From DASXMT01 sp963781305 (lineage in GTDB: Bacteria; Actinomycetota; Acidimicrobiia; Acidimicrobiales; RAAP-2), in assembly GCA_963781305.1 (NCBI GenBank), contig CAWAFL010000011.1, forward strand, positions 1,550,001 through 1,614,000: a stretch of 64,000 nt of DNA, in the 5' to 3' direction. Made by a program: the position numbers and the translations under genes. The notes under the pieces are model-generated. The model was not told the origin of the DNA, searched no databases, and saw only the letters and a list, made by a program, of their open reading frames with translations. Below, piece by piece: positions 44,499 to 52,508 of this stretch. Each line of letters begins with the position of its first letter. The stretch's first letter is position 1.

Positions 44499-45206
44499 AT
44501 GGCCCCCGGAACTTCAGACCCGTCAGCTGGTGACGGACCGCTGCTCGTCCCCCAAGACGGTGAGCACGTCGGATCGGGCTCCCTCGACACGCAGGTACCG
44601 GAAGCCGAGACGGGCCAGGAGGTAGGCGAGCCGGCCGCCGGCTCGCACAAGAAGCGACGATCGGGGCGGTCGTGGTTGGTCGAACTGGTCGTGATCGTCG
44701 TGGTCGTCCTGGGCGCCTCGTTCCTGGTGCGCACCTTCGTGGTCCAGACCTTCTACATCCCGTCGGGGTCGATGATTCCCACGCTCCAGGTCGGAGACCG
44801 GATCCTGGTCGACAAGCTCAGCTATCACCTGCACGGGGTGGGCCGTGGCGACATCGTGGTGTTCTCCAAACCCCCGTTGGAGCAGCAGAACATCAACGAT
44901 CTGGTCAAGCGGGTGATCGGCCTCCCGGGCGAGACCATCTCCTCGGTGAACGGCGAGATCTACATCAACGGCAAGCTGCTCCCCGAGCCGTGGCTCCAAC
45001 CCGGGGTGAAATCGCTGCCCGGTCCGAACCCGGTGCCGTTCAACCTGGACAAGCCGTACAAGATCCCAGCTGGTGAGTACTACGTGATGGGGGACAACCG
45101 CACCGATTCGGAAGACTCCCGATGGTTCGGCCCCATTCCCAAGTCCCTGATCGTGGGCAGGGCGTTCATCCGGATCTGGCCCCTCTCCCGCATAGGCGGC
45201 CTCTGA
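44499..45206 (+). CDS. lepB: Signal peptidase I
   Basis: A 235-residue membrane serine protease that removes signal peptides of Sec and Tat substrates. After a 50-residue acidic cytoplasmic leader and KKRR comes one transmembrane helix (about 59-80). Box B holds the catalytic Ser91 (PSGSMIPTL) and the catalytic Lys is about K137 (NDLVKRVIGLPGE); box E is GDNRTDSEDSRWFGPI. It lies directly before the tat genes, so export and processing functions are clustered. Confidence 0.95.
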   Translation: MAPGTSDPSAGDGPLLVPQDGEHVGSGSLDTQVPEAETGQEVGEPAAGSHKKRRSGRSWLVELVVIVVVVLGASFLVRTFVVQTFYIPSGSMIPTLQVGDRILVDKLSYHLHGVGRGDIVVFSKPPLEQQNINDLVKRVIGLPGETISSVNGEIYINGKLLPEPWLQPGVKSLPGPNPVPFNLDKPYKIPAGEYYVMGDNRTDSEDSRWFGPIPKSLIVGRAFIRIWPLSRIGGL

Positions 45207-45285
45207 CCCGGCGCGGCCCGAACCAGCCCCTGGGGCACGCCGGCGCAGCCGATGGCTGCGATGGTCTTCGAGGGGGATGCGCCGG

Positions 45286-45291
45286 TACACT
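45286..45291 (+). promoter_or_regulatory. Candidate -10 element for the tat genes
   Basis: TACACT, 8 nt before GTG 45300. Supports GTG 45300 over the ATG starts at 45252 and 45261. Confidence 0.4.
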
Positions 45292-45299
45292 TGACGCTC

Positions 45300-45764
45300 G
45301 TGCCTTTCCTTAGCCCGGCAAAGCTGCTGGTGATCCTCGTCGTGGCGCTGGTCGTGCTGGGGCCGGACAAACTGCCGCGCGTGGCCAAGCAGATCGGGGG
45401 ACTGTGGGGTGACTTCCGCAAATTCCGTGAACGCCTCGAAGCCGATGTGCGGGGCTCCTTCCCCGATCTTCCCTCCAGCGACAAGATCGCCCAGGCCGTC
45501 CGTTCGCCGTTGTCGTTCCTCGACGACCTGGCGGCCAGTGACTCGAACGAGAACGATGCCATCGGCACGACATCCGTAACCGTGGTCGGCTCCGAATCAA
45601 CAGCGGAACATGACGGTGACGTCCAGTTCGCGCCGGTTGCGAACCGACCGGCGGGGGTGGTGCACGCCTCCGCTTCGACGGTGTCGATCGCTGTGCCGGG
45701 TGGCGTCAGCCACGAGGTTCGCGAGGCCACCGCGGTGGTCGCTGACGACCCCGGCATGAACTGA
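45300..45764 (+). CDS. Twin-arginine translocase subunit, TatA/TatB family
   Basis: A 154-residue protein with the family layout: short periplasmic N-terminus, one transmembrane helix (LLVILVVALVVLGP), the F/L-G-P-x-K-L-P hinge (VLGPDKLPRVAKQIG), an amphipathic helix and a long polar tail. The hinge and the roughly 100-residue tail look more like TatB than TatA. It is followed by tatC after 38 nt. Whether another TatA exists elsewhere cannot be seen. GTG 45300 puts the transmembrane helix at residues 6-20. Confidence 0.88.
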   Translation: MPFLSPAKLLVILVVALVVLGPDKLPRVAKQIGGLWGDFRKFRERLEADVRGSFPDLPSSDKIAQAVRSPLSFLDDLAASDSNENDAIGTTSVTVVGSESTAEHDGDVQFAPVANRPAGVVHASASTVSIAVPGGVSHEVREATAVVADDPGMN

Positions 45765-45802
45765 CCCATCGCGCCACCGGACGGGACGAGGACACTGGGG
45801 TC

Positions 45803-46603
45803 ATGGCCATCAGACTGAAACGACGAAACGAGGCGAAGGCCCGGGCTGACTCGATGACGCTGATCGAGCACCTGACCGAGCTACGCCGTCGTGTGCTGGT
45901 CTCCGCAGTGGCCTTCGTCGTGGCCGCCACGGTGGCCTTTTTGCTCTACAACCACATCCTGTCCTTCCTGCAGCACCCCTACTGCCAGGTCAACGCCCGC
46001 CACTGCAACCTCTATGTGACAAGTCCGCTCGACGGGCTCTCGCTCCGGGTGAAGATCGCCGCCTACGGTGGCATCTTCCTGGCCTCACCGGTGATCCTGT
46101 GGGAGCTGTGGCGCTTCATCACCCCCGGGTTGAACCCCAAGGAGAAGAAGTACGCCATCCCCTTCATCGTCTCCTCGATCTTCCTGTTCGCCTTGGGCTG
46201 CCTCGTCGCCTACGTGACCTTCCCCCACGCCCTGCAGTTCCTGGACCACATCGGCGGCCCCAGCCTGCAGCAGATCTACAACCCGAACAGCTACTTGAGC
46301 CTCATCCTCTTGCTCATGACCGTGTTCGGTCTCACATTCGAATTTCCCGTTCTCCTCATTTCGCTCGAGATAGCCGGGGTGCTCACCCCTCAGACGCTCG
46401 GGAAGTGGCGGCGCTGGGCCATCGTGGCCATCGTGGTGGTGGCCGGGGTGGTCACCCCCAGTTCCGACCCCTTCTCCATGCTGGCCATGGCCATCCCCCT
46501 CTACGTCTTCTACGAGATCTCCATCGTCGTCGGAAAGGTCTTCGCACGGCGATCGACGGGTGATCCGGTGAGCGAGATCGAGACGCCGATCGGGAGCTCG
46601 TAA
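45803..46603 (+). CDS. tatC: Sec-independent translocase protein TatC
   Basis: A 266-residue integral membrane protein with six transmembrane helices. SMTLIEHLTELRRRVLVS is the conserved N-terminal segment that helps recognise twin-arginine signals, followed by the periplasmic P-L-D-G loop (YVTSPLDGLSLRVKIAAYGG) and FEFPVLLISLEIAGVLTPQTL near the end. Adjacent tatA/B and helY reproduce the mycobacterial order Rv2094c-Rv2092c. The stop TAA at 46601-46603 abuts the helY frame. Confidence 0.96.
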   Translation: MAIRLKRRNEAKARADSMTLIEHLTELRRRVLVSAVAFVVAATVAFLLYNHILSFLQHPYCQVNARHCNLYVTSPLDGLSLRVKIAAYGGIFLASPVILWELWRFITPGLNPKEKKYAIPFIVSSIFLFALGCLVAYVTFPHALQFLDHIGGPSLQQIYNPNSYLSLILLLMTVFGLTFEFPVLLISLEIAGVLTPQTLGKWRRWAIVAIVVVAGVVTPSSDPFSMLAMAIPLYVFYEISIVVGKVFARRSTGDPVSEIETPIGSS

Positions 46604-46680
46604 CGGACATCGCACCCGCGGTCAGAAGCACCTTCCTCCACCAGCTCGGGTTTCCCCTTGACCCCTACCAGGAGGAGGCC

Positions 46681-48630
46681 ATGGACGCCGTCGACGCAGG
46701 ATGCTCGGTCCTGGTGTCGGCCCCCACCGGCTCGGGCAAGACGGTGGTGGCCGAGTACGCGGTGGCCCGAGCCATCGCCCAGGGGGGCAAGGCGTTCTTC
46801 ACCACCCCCCTCAAGGCCCTGTCCAACCAGAAGTTCGGCGACCTCGCTGCTCGCTACGGGGCGGACCGCGTGGGCCTCCTGACCGGCGACGTCTCCCACC
46901 AGCCGCATGCGCCCGTGGTGGTCATGACCACCGAGGTCCTGCGCAACATGCTGTTCGCCCGCTCGTCGGTCCTGGAGGGCCTGGCCGTGGTGGTGCTGGA
47001 CGAGGTCCACTACCTCCAGGATCCGTACCGGGGCTCGGTGTGGGAGGAAGTGCTCGTGCTCACCCCCCGGACGGTGACCTTCGTATGCCTCTCGGCCACC
47101 GTGGCCAACGCCGAGGACTTCGGCGCCTGGCTGACGTCGGTACGCGGGCCGACCCGGGTGGTGGTGGAGACCCACCGCCCCGTGACCCTGCAGCACCACT
47201 ACGCGGTGTCCGAGCGAGGGCGCGAGGGCCTGTCCGTCGTCCCGCTCCTGAAGGGCGATCGTCCGAACCCCGCCGGGATTGCCCTTGACGAGCGCCGCCG
47301 TCGCAATTCCCGTCATCGATTGCGGGCCCCCCGGCGCACCGAGGTGGCCGAGTACCTGGCCGACCACGGCATGTTGCCCGCCATCACCTTCATCTTCAGC
47401 CGGGCCGCGTGTGACGATGCCACCCAGCAGTGCCTGCGCGACGGCCTCCGTCTCACCTCCTCCGAGGAGCGGGGCCGCATCCGGGAGATGACCGAGGCGG
47501 CGGTGGAGGGCCTGTCCGATGACGACCTCCGAACCCTCGGCTATGGACCGTGGTCCGCCGCCCTCGAAGCGGGCATCGCCCCTCACCATGCCGGTCTGGT
47601 GCCGGCCTTCCGCCAAGCGGTGGAATCGTGCTTTTCCGCCGGGCTCTTGAAGGTGGTGTTCGCCACCGAGACGCTGGCCCTGGGGATCAACATGCCGGCC
47701 CGGACCGTGGTGGTGGAGCGGTTTGCCAAGTTTCGGGGCTCGGAGACCTCGCCACTGACGTCGGGCGAATACCAACAGCTGACGGGTCGGGCCGGCCGAC
47801 GGGGGATCGACACCGTCGGGCACGCCATGATCCTCTACTCGGCGGCGACCACGTTCGCCACCGTGGCCCGCATCGCTGCGGCCCGACCTCCCGACCTCCG
47901 CTCCTCGTTCCATCCCACCTACAACCTGGCCGTGAACCTGGTTCGGCGGTGGTCCAAGGATGAGGCCCACGACCTCCTGCGCTCGTCCTACGGCCAGTGG
48001 CAGGCCTCCAAGGATTCGGTCTCGCTCCCGGCCCAACTCGATCGTCGCCTGGCCGTTCTGAGCTCTCGCGGCTACATCGACGGCTGGCGGCTCACCGACG
48101 CCGGAGCGGGGCTGGCTGCCATCTACCACGAGTGCGATCTGCTGGTGGCCGAGGGCCTCCGTGCCGGTCTGTTCGACGGCTTGTTGCCTGCCCGGCTGGC
48201 CGGGGTGGTCTCCGGGGTCACGTTCGAGGCGAGGCGGAACGAGGACGAACCATCGCTGCCCAAGGACCGGGTCAGCGCCGAGCGGTTGGTGGCGCTGTCG
48301 GCTCTGGCCCAGGACCTGCGATCCGAGGAGCGTCGCCTGGGACTGCCCCGGACACGGCGTCCGGACCCGGGGCTGGCCCGATCGGTCACTCGCTGGGCCG
48401 AGGGGGGCTTGTTGTCGTCGGTCCTGGCCGACTGCGACGTGGCGCCAGGTGACTTCGTCCGCAACATCCGCCAGCTGATCGATCTGCTCCGCCAGCTGGC
48501 CCAAGTGGCGCCCTCGCCACCGACCGCGGACGCCGCCGAGCTGGCCGTGTCCTTACTCCGTCGGGGGGTGGTGGCGGCCAACGATCCGGCCCTGTGGGCA
48601 TCCGCCACTGACCCGGCTCCCCAGTCGTAA
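46681..48630 (+). CDS. helY: Ski2-like DEAD/DEAH-box RNA helicase HelY
   Basis: At least 649 residues. Motif I is SAPTGSGKTVVAEYA, motif II DEVH (VVLDEVHYLQ), motif III LSATVAN, motif V TETLALGINMPARTV and motif VI QLTGRAGRRGID. A C-terminal winged-helix/ratchet and DSHCT-like region follows (about 430-640). It probably unwinds structured RNA. The conserved Q-motif (GFPLDPYQEEAMDAV) straddles the first ATG: the frame is open and homologous back to about 46603, but that stretch has no ATG, GTG, TTG or CTG in frame. The real start may be a non-canonical codon such as ACG 46603 or ATC 46609. Confidence 0.9.
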   Translation: MDAVDAGCSVLVSAPTGSGKTVVAEYAVARAIAQGGKAFFTTPLKALSNQKFGDLAARYGADRVGLLTGDVSHQPHAPVVVMTTEVLRNMLFARSSVLEGLAVVVLDEVHYLQDPYRGSVWEEVLVLTPRTVTFVCLSATVANAEDFGAWLTSVRGPTRVVVETHRPVTLQHHYAVSERGREGLSVVPLLKGDRPNPAGIALDERRRRNSRHRLRAPRRTEVAEYLADHGMLPAITFIFSRAACDDATQQCLRDGLRLTSSEERGRIREMTEAAVEGLSDDDLRTLGYGPWSAALEAGIAPHHAGLVPAFRQAVESCFSAGLLKVVFATETLALGINMPARTVVVERFAKFRGSETSPLTSGEYQQLTGRAGRRGIDTVGHAMILYSAATTFATVARIAAARPPDLRSSFHPTYNLAVNLVRRWSKDEAHDLLRSSYGQWQASKDSVSLPAQLDRRLAVLSSRGYIDGWRLTDAGAGLAAIYHECDLLVAEGLRAGLFDGLLPARLAGVVSGVTFEARRNEDEPSLPKDRVSAERLVALSALAQDLRSEERRLGLPRTRRPDPGLARSVTRWAEGGLLSSVLADCDVAPGDFVRNIRQLIDLLRQLAQVAPSPPTADAAELAVSLLRRGVVAANDPALWASATDPAPQS

Positions 48631-48633
48631 TGT
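48628..48633 (+). promoter_or_regulatory. Candidate -10 element for the ThyX-like gene
   Basis: TAATGT, 9 nt before ATG 48643; overlaps the helY stop codon. Confidence 0.3.
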
Positions 48634-48642
48634 GATCCGGGC

Positions 48643-50292
48643 ATGTTCCCCTACGCCGTCGAGACGTTCACCTCCCAAGAGGAGGACATCCTCCGGCGGT
48701 ACTGCACAAACCTGCACCTTCCGGTGTTTGCCCTGGTAAACCTGCCTGAAGTGGTCAAGGGCGCCCTGTTCGCCCGGTACTCGCGCTCGCCCAAGAGCCT
48801 CCGCCGATTGTTCCTCGACGAGTTCGTGGGCGAACTGGACATCACCGGCGACGCCACGGTGGACGCCACCGTCGGCCTCAGGCGGGCCGAGGACCTCTAC
48901 GAGAAGGTGTTCCTCGAGTACGGCGACGACTCGGTGGCCCAGTTGGGCGGCGTCCACCTGGCCTGTGAACAGGCTTCCAACGTCCTGACCAAGGTGCTCG
49001 AGCGGGGTCGCCTCATGGCCTACCTGGAGCAGTCGACCCGCTACATCGCCTATGACAGTCGCCTGAGCACGGGCCACTATCGCTACTGCCGGGACCCGGG
49101 TCTGCTCGAGTCGCCCCTCGGGGCCAGGTACGTGGGCGAGATGGACCGCATGTTCGATACCTACGGCGAGCTGCTGACCGAGGTGCAGGCGTGGCTGACC
49201 CGGCGCCACCCCCGCCAGCAGGGCGACTCCGACTTTGTGCACCGGCGTGCCGTGCGGGCCAAGGCGCTCGACGCCCTCCGGGGCCTGCTTCCGGCCGGAT
49301 CGCTGTCCAACCTGGGCATCTACGGGACGGGCCAGTCCTACGAGATGCTGCTGTTGCGGATGCGTTCGCATCCGCTTCCCGAGGCCCGGAGCTACGCGGC
49401 CATGATGCTGGAGGAGCTGCGCAAGGTCATCCCGTCGTTCCTCCAGCGGGTCGACCGGCCGGAGCGGGGTGGGGAGTGGTCGAGCTACCTGGAACAGGTG
49501 CGCGACGACACGGCTCGCACGGTCGAGCGCTTGTTCCCTGAGCTCGTCGAGCCTGCGGCATCATCCGAAACGGGGCCGACGGGGGCTCCGTCGGTTGACC
49601 TGGTCGACTTCGATCCCGAGGGCGAGGACAAGGTGATCGCCGCCATCTGCTTTCCGAACACCTCGGCGCCAGAGGCCGAGGTGCTTCGTCGGGTGCGCCT
49701 GCTCTCCGCCGACGAACGGCGGTCACTGGTGCTGGCGTACGTGGGGGACCGGTCCAACCGTCGCCACCGACCAGGCCGGGCCTTCGAGCGGACCTCGTAT
49801 CGATTCGACGTGGTGACCGACTACGGCGCGTTCCGGGACCTGCAACGCCACCGGATGTTGACCATCGAATGGCAGCCGCTCGGCCCCTCGCTCGGCTACG
49901 ACGTGCCCAACGAGGTGGTGGAGGCCGGCGTGGCCAGCCGGTACACGGCGTCGTTGGAGCGATCCCGTGAGCTCTACGAGGCGTTGGCGCCGGCCTTCCC
50001 GGTCGAGTCGGCCTATGCCGTGGCCCTGGCCTATCGCATCCGTTACTCCATGCAGATGAACGCCCGCTCGGCCATGCACGTGGTGGAGCTGCGGTCGAGC
50101 CCTCAGGGCCACCCTGCGTATCGCTGGGTGGCCCAGGAGATGCATCGGCTCATCGGGGAAGGGGCGGGACACCGTCTGCTCGCTGAGGCCATGTCACACG
50201 TCGACTACGGGGACCACGAACTCGAGCGCCTGGAGTCGGAGCGACGCGCCGAGACGCGCCGGGCCGTGCACGGAATTCCTTCACCACCCTGA
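48643..50292 (+). CDS. ThyX-like (FAD-dependent thymidylate synthase family) double-domain protein
   Basis: A 549-residue protein that looks like two ThyX-related halves (about 25-270 and 320-530). The first half has YGDDSVAQLGGVHLACEQAS and YLEQSTRYIAYD; the second has SFERTSYRFDVVTDYGAFRDLQRHRMLTIEWQPLG. The ThyX signature RHRx7S is only partly met: RHR is present in the second half but the serine position is Pro, and the first half has no RHR. Real ThyX proteins are about 220-270 residues. Thymidylate synthase activity is therefore doubtful; a related flavin role is possible. Downstream hairpin includes the stop codon. Confidence 0.75.
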   Translation: MFPYAVETFTSQEEDILRRYCTNLHLPVFALVNLPEVVKGALFARYSRSPKSLRRLFLDEFVGELDITGDATVDATVGLRRAEDLYEKVFLEYGDDSVAQLGGVHLACEQASNVLTKVLERGRLMAYLEQSTRYIAYDSRLSTGHYRYCRDPGLLESPLGARYVGEMDRMFDTYGELLTEVQAWLTRRHPRQQGDSDFVHRRAVRAKALDALRGLLPAGSLSNLGIYGTGQSYEMLLLRMRSHPLPEARSYAAMMLEELRKVIPSFLQRVDRPERGGEWSSYLEQVRDDTARTVERLFPELVEPAASSETGPTGAPSVDLVDFDPEGEDKVIAAICFPNTSAPEAEVLRRVRLLSADERRSLVLAYVGDRSNRRHRPGRAFERTSYRFDVVTDYGAFRDLQRHRMLTIEWQPLGPSLGYDVPNEVVEAGVASRYTASLERSRELYEALAPAFPVESAYAVALAYRIRYSMQMNARSAMHVVELRSSPQGHPAYRWVAQEMHRLIGEGAGHRLLAEAMSHVDYGDHELERLESERRAETRRAVHGIPSPP

Positions 50293-50327
50293 CCAGGGGC
50301 CCTTATCGTCACCGCTGGTCAGGGTGG
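50284..50327 (+). terminator. Perfect 13-bp inverted repeat at the ThyX-like stop
   Basis: CCACCCTGACCAG (50284-50296) pairs exactly with CTGGTCAGGGTGG (50315-50327) around an 18-nt loop. The stop codon lies in the left arm. No U-tract follows. Probable transcript end of the lepB-tat-helY-thyX run. Confidence 0.5.
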
Positions 50328-50748
50328 AGCAAAGTCGCTTGACGGCGACCCGGTCCCATGGCCTATCGTTCGCCTCAGTCCCAGTAACCCTACGGAAGCA
50401 TCGCGCGAACCTGCATCGCCGAGACGACCCGCGGGGGGATGCTGTGAGAGGCGGAGGGAGGCCTTGGGGTTCGAGTAGAGAACGCTTTTCCGCGACGGGC
50501 GGCGGTTGCTACCGAAGCGGGGAAATGGTGCCAAAGAACCCCGGGCCCTGCCGCCTGGACGAGGTAGCCCCACCATCCGGTCTGGCGGCTCGCGACCCGG
50601 TGGCTCCGGCGATGCCGGTCGAGGTGCACACGGCGGCGATGGCGCAAAACCCCATGCCCGGCGGACCTCCGCCATGCCTGTCTCGCCCTGCACGAGCGCT
50701 GCCCGCAACCGTCTATGCTCCCGCCCAACTCACCATTGAAGGGCCGAT
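50328..50748. other. Intergenic region upstream of the DUF4193 gene
   Basis: About 420 nt with no ORF of coding character in any frame; overlapping open frames are low-complexity shadows. TATGCT at 50712-50717 could be the -10 of the DUF4193 gene, whose ATG is preceded by GAAGGGC. No tRNA, RNase P, tmRNA or riboswitch signature was recognised. Confidence 0.4.
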
Positions 50749-51219
50749 ATGCCGCAAGAACTGGACGACGAAGAAGAACCAAACGGGCTCGCCGAGGGGG
50801 ACCTCGACGAGCTGGAGGACGATGAGGACCTGATCGAAGACGAAGAGGTCGCGCTCGTTGACGACGATGACGACGACGTGGTGGTGAAGGCCGAACCTGA
50901 CGAGGACGTCATTGACGATGTCGTCGCACCAGCCCCCGCCCCGGCAGCGGCGTCGACCGACGAGGAGGAGGCCGACGACGAGGAAGAGCCCGAAGACGAG
51001 GATGTCGAAGCCAGCCTGGACATGATCTTGAAAGAGCGGCTTGTCGTCGAGGAAGAGCCCGAAGACGAAGAAGCGGTCGAGACGGATGAGAAGAGCGATG
51101 GCGTCGAGCGGGTGCTACCCAAGCAGCCGGACGAATTCGTCTGCCGTTCGTGCTTCTTGGTCAAGCACCCCAGCCAGCTGGCCGACACGAAGAAGATGCT
51201 CTGCCGAGACTGCGTCTAG
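50749..51219 (+). CDS. DUF4193-like acidic protein with C-terminal zinc ribbon
   Basis: A 156-residue protein. Residues 1-115 are extremely acidic (runs of Asp and Glu) with a Pro/Ala hinge near 62-72, expected to be disordered. Residues about 128-156 form a four-cysteine zinc ribbon (VCRSCFLVKHPSQ ... MLCRDCV). A helix SLDMILKERLVVEE near 93-106 joins them. This matches the actinobacterial DUF4193 family of unknown function. The final codons C-R-D-C-V-stop form the first unit of the tandem array that follows. Confidence 0.85.
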   Translation: MPQELDDEEEPNGLAEGDLDELEDDEDLIEDEEVALVDDDDDDVVVKAEPDEDVIDDVVAPAPAPAAASTDEEEADDEEEPEDEDVEASLDMILKERLVVEEEPEDEEAVETDEKSDGVERVLPKQPDEFVCRSCFLVKHPSQLADTKKMLCRDCV

Positions 51220-51399
51220 GGACGCAGGGGTGCCGTGACCGCGTCTAGAGACGCAGGGGTGCCGAGACTGCGTCTAGAGACGCAGGGTGCCGAGACTGCG
51301 TCTAGAGACGCAGGGGTGCCGTGACCGCATCTAGGGACGGACAGCCGCGAGACTGCGTGTAGAGACGCACGGCAGCGAGGCTGCGTCTGAGAAAGGAGG
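51202..51399 (+). repeat. 29-bp tandem hairpin array derived from the DUF4193 gene end
   Basis: About seven head-to-tail units, starting near 51202, 51231, 51260, 51288, 51317, 51344 and 51372. Units 1-4 are almost identical at 28-29 nt; units 5-7 have decayed. Each good unit reads TGCCGAGACTGCGTCTAGAG then ACGCAGGGG, so it re-encodes C-R-D-C-V-stop and contains the self-pairing TGCGTC-TAGA-GACGCA (6-bp stem, 4-nt loop). There are no spacers. The array fills the whole gap between the DUF4193 gene and the next gene, and its last unit merges into the AAAGGAGG ribosome binding site. Confidence 0.92.
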
Positions 51400-51404
51400 C
51401 CACT

Positions 51405-51962
51405 ATGGAGCCGGTCGATGACGAGCCCACGGTGAGCCAACGCCTGATCGACGTCCTCGTGTTCGCCCCCGCCGGACTCATGGTGACAGCCATCGAGGAA
51501 TTCCCCCGCCTGGTCGAGCGTGGACGGGAGCGCGTCACCGGACAGGTCACCTCGGCCCGGTCCGTCGGTTCCTTTGTCGTCGCCACCGGACGCAGCCAAC
51601 TGCACAAGCGAGCAGAGGAACTGCGAAAGAGCCGCAACGGAGCCGGGGAGACGCTGACAGCCGAGCCCGAGAGCACCCCGTCGTCGCCGCCCTCCCCCGC
51701 GCCGTTCGTTCGGGCCGCTTCCACCCCGAGCCGATCGGCCAGCCCGGCCAGCGCCGCACCCGAGGTGGACGCGACCTCCGACCCGGCGTCGTCACCACTG
51801 GCCATACCCGGCTTCGACACCCTGTCGGCATCCCAGGTCGTCCAGCGGCTCGATGGGCTCACGGCGGACGAACTGCGGGCAGTCCGTGATCACGAAACCG
51901 GTCATCGCGGTCGCCGGACTATTCTCAACCGCGTTGAGCAGCTCCTGGACGAACGCTCGTAG
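51405..51962 (+). CDS. Hypothetical protein with helical C-terminal domain
   Basis: A 185-residue protein. Residues 8-75 are helical with a hydrophobic patch (RLIDVLVFAPAGLMVTAIEEF) and a basic end. Residues 80-135 are Ser/Pro/Ala-rich and disordered. Residues 136-185 are a conserved-looking helical unit (LSASQVVQRLDGLTADELRAVRDHETGHRGRRTIL), a pattern I have seen at the C-terminus of various actinobacterial unknowns. ATG 51405 follows AAAGGAGG, part of the repeat array. Function unknown. Confidence 0.7.
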   Translation: MEPVDDEPTVSQRLIDVLVFAPAGLMVTAIEEFPRLVERGRERVTGQVTSARSVGSFVVATGRSQLHKRAEELRKSRNGAGETLTAEPESTPSSPPSPAPFVRAASTPSRSASPASAAPEVDATSDPASSPLAIPGFDTLSASQVVQRLDGLTADELRAVRDHETGHRGRRTILNRVEQLLDERS

Positions 51963-52014
51963 CCACAGGAGGCACGATCACGGCGGGTCGGGTCATCATT
52001 GCCGAGGAGGACCT

Positions 52015-52494
52015 GTGGAAGCAGTACGGAAGGCGGAACCAGGCGACGCCCACGACCTCGTGGCCCTCTCCTCGGAGTGCGTCCTCGGTCTGGCCGATCA
52101 GCGGGGCGGCCCTCTGTTATTGGCCCACCGTCCCGAGTTGGCCGGAGCCTTCGAGACCGATGCCTTCGCGGCCCGCTTGGCCGACCCCACCCGGTTGACG
52201 CTGGTGGGGACCATCGATCACGTGGTGATGGGCATGGCCCTGGGTCGGATCGAAACGCTTCGAGACGGTGATCGTCTGGGTCGGCTGGACGGCTGCTATG
52301 TCGATCCCGGGGCCCGCTCCGTGGGCCTCGGTCACCTGCTCATCGACTCGATGATGTCGTGGTTCGAAGCGGAGCGGTGTATCGGGGCCGACGGCATCGT
52401 GCTTCCCGGAGATCGCGACGGGAAGAACTTCTTCGAATCGGCCGGATTCAAGGCGCGGCTGTTGGTCATGCACCGGGCCATCGAGCCGGGCTGA
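52015..52494 (+). CDS. GNAT-family N-acetyltransferase
   Basis: A 159-residue acetyl-CoA-dependent transferase. The substrate-side helices come first, then VVMGMALGRIETL (beta 4) and the acetyl-CoA segment VDPGARSVGLGHLLIDSMMSWF, a variant of the Q/RxxGxG/A loop. NFFESAGFKARLLVMHR is the C-terminal signature. GTG 52015 is selected by GAGGAGG at 52004-52010; an open frame upstream is not supported. The Nudix gene follows 14 nt later. Substrate unknown. Confidence 0.78.
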   Translation: MEAVRKAEPGDAHDLVALSSECVLGLADQRGGPLLLAHRPELAGAFETDAFAARLADPTRLTLVGTIDHVVMGMALGRIETLRDGDRLGRLDGCYVDPGARSVGLGHLLIDSMMSWFEAERCIGADGIVLPGDRDGKNFFESAGFKARLLVMHRAIEPG

Positions 52495-52508
52495 TCCTCA
52501 GCATCCAG

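Noticed and set aside
50465..50490. tRNA T-arm (GGTTCGAG)
   Set aside because: The flanking bases do not form a T stem and no acceptor, D or anticodon arm can be drawn.
51202..51399. CRISPR array
   Set aside because: Units are contiguous with no unique spacers, and no cas genes are in the window. It is a simple tandem array.
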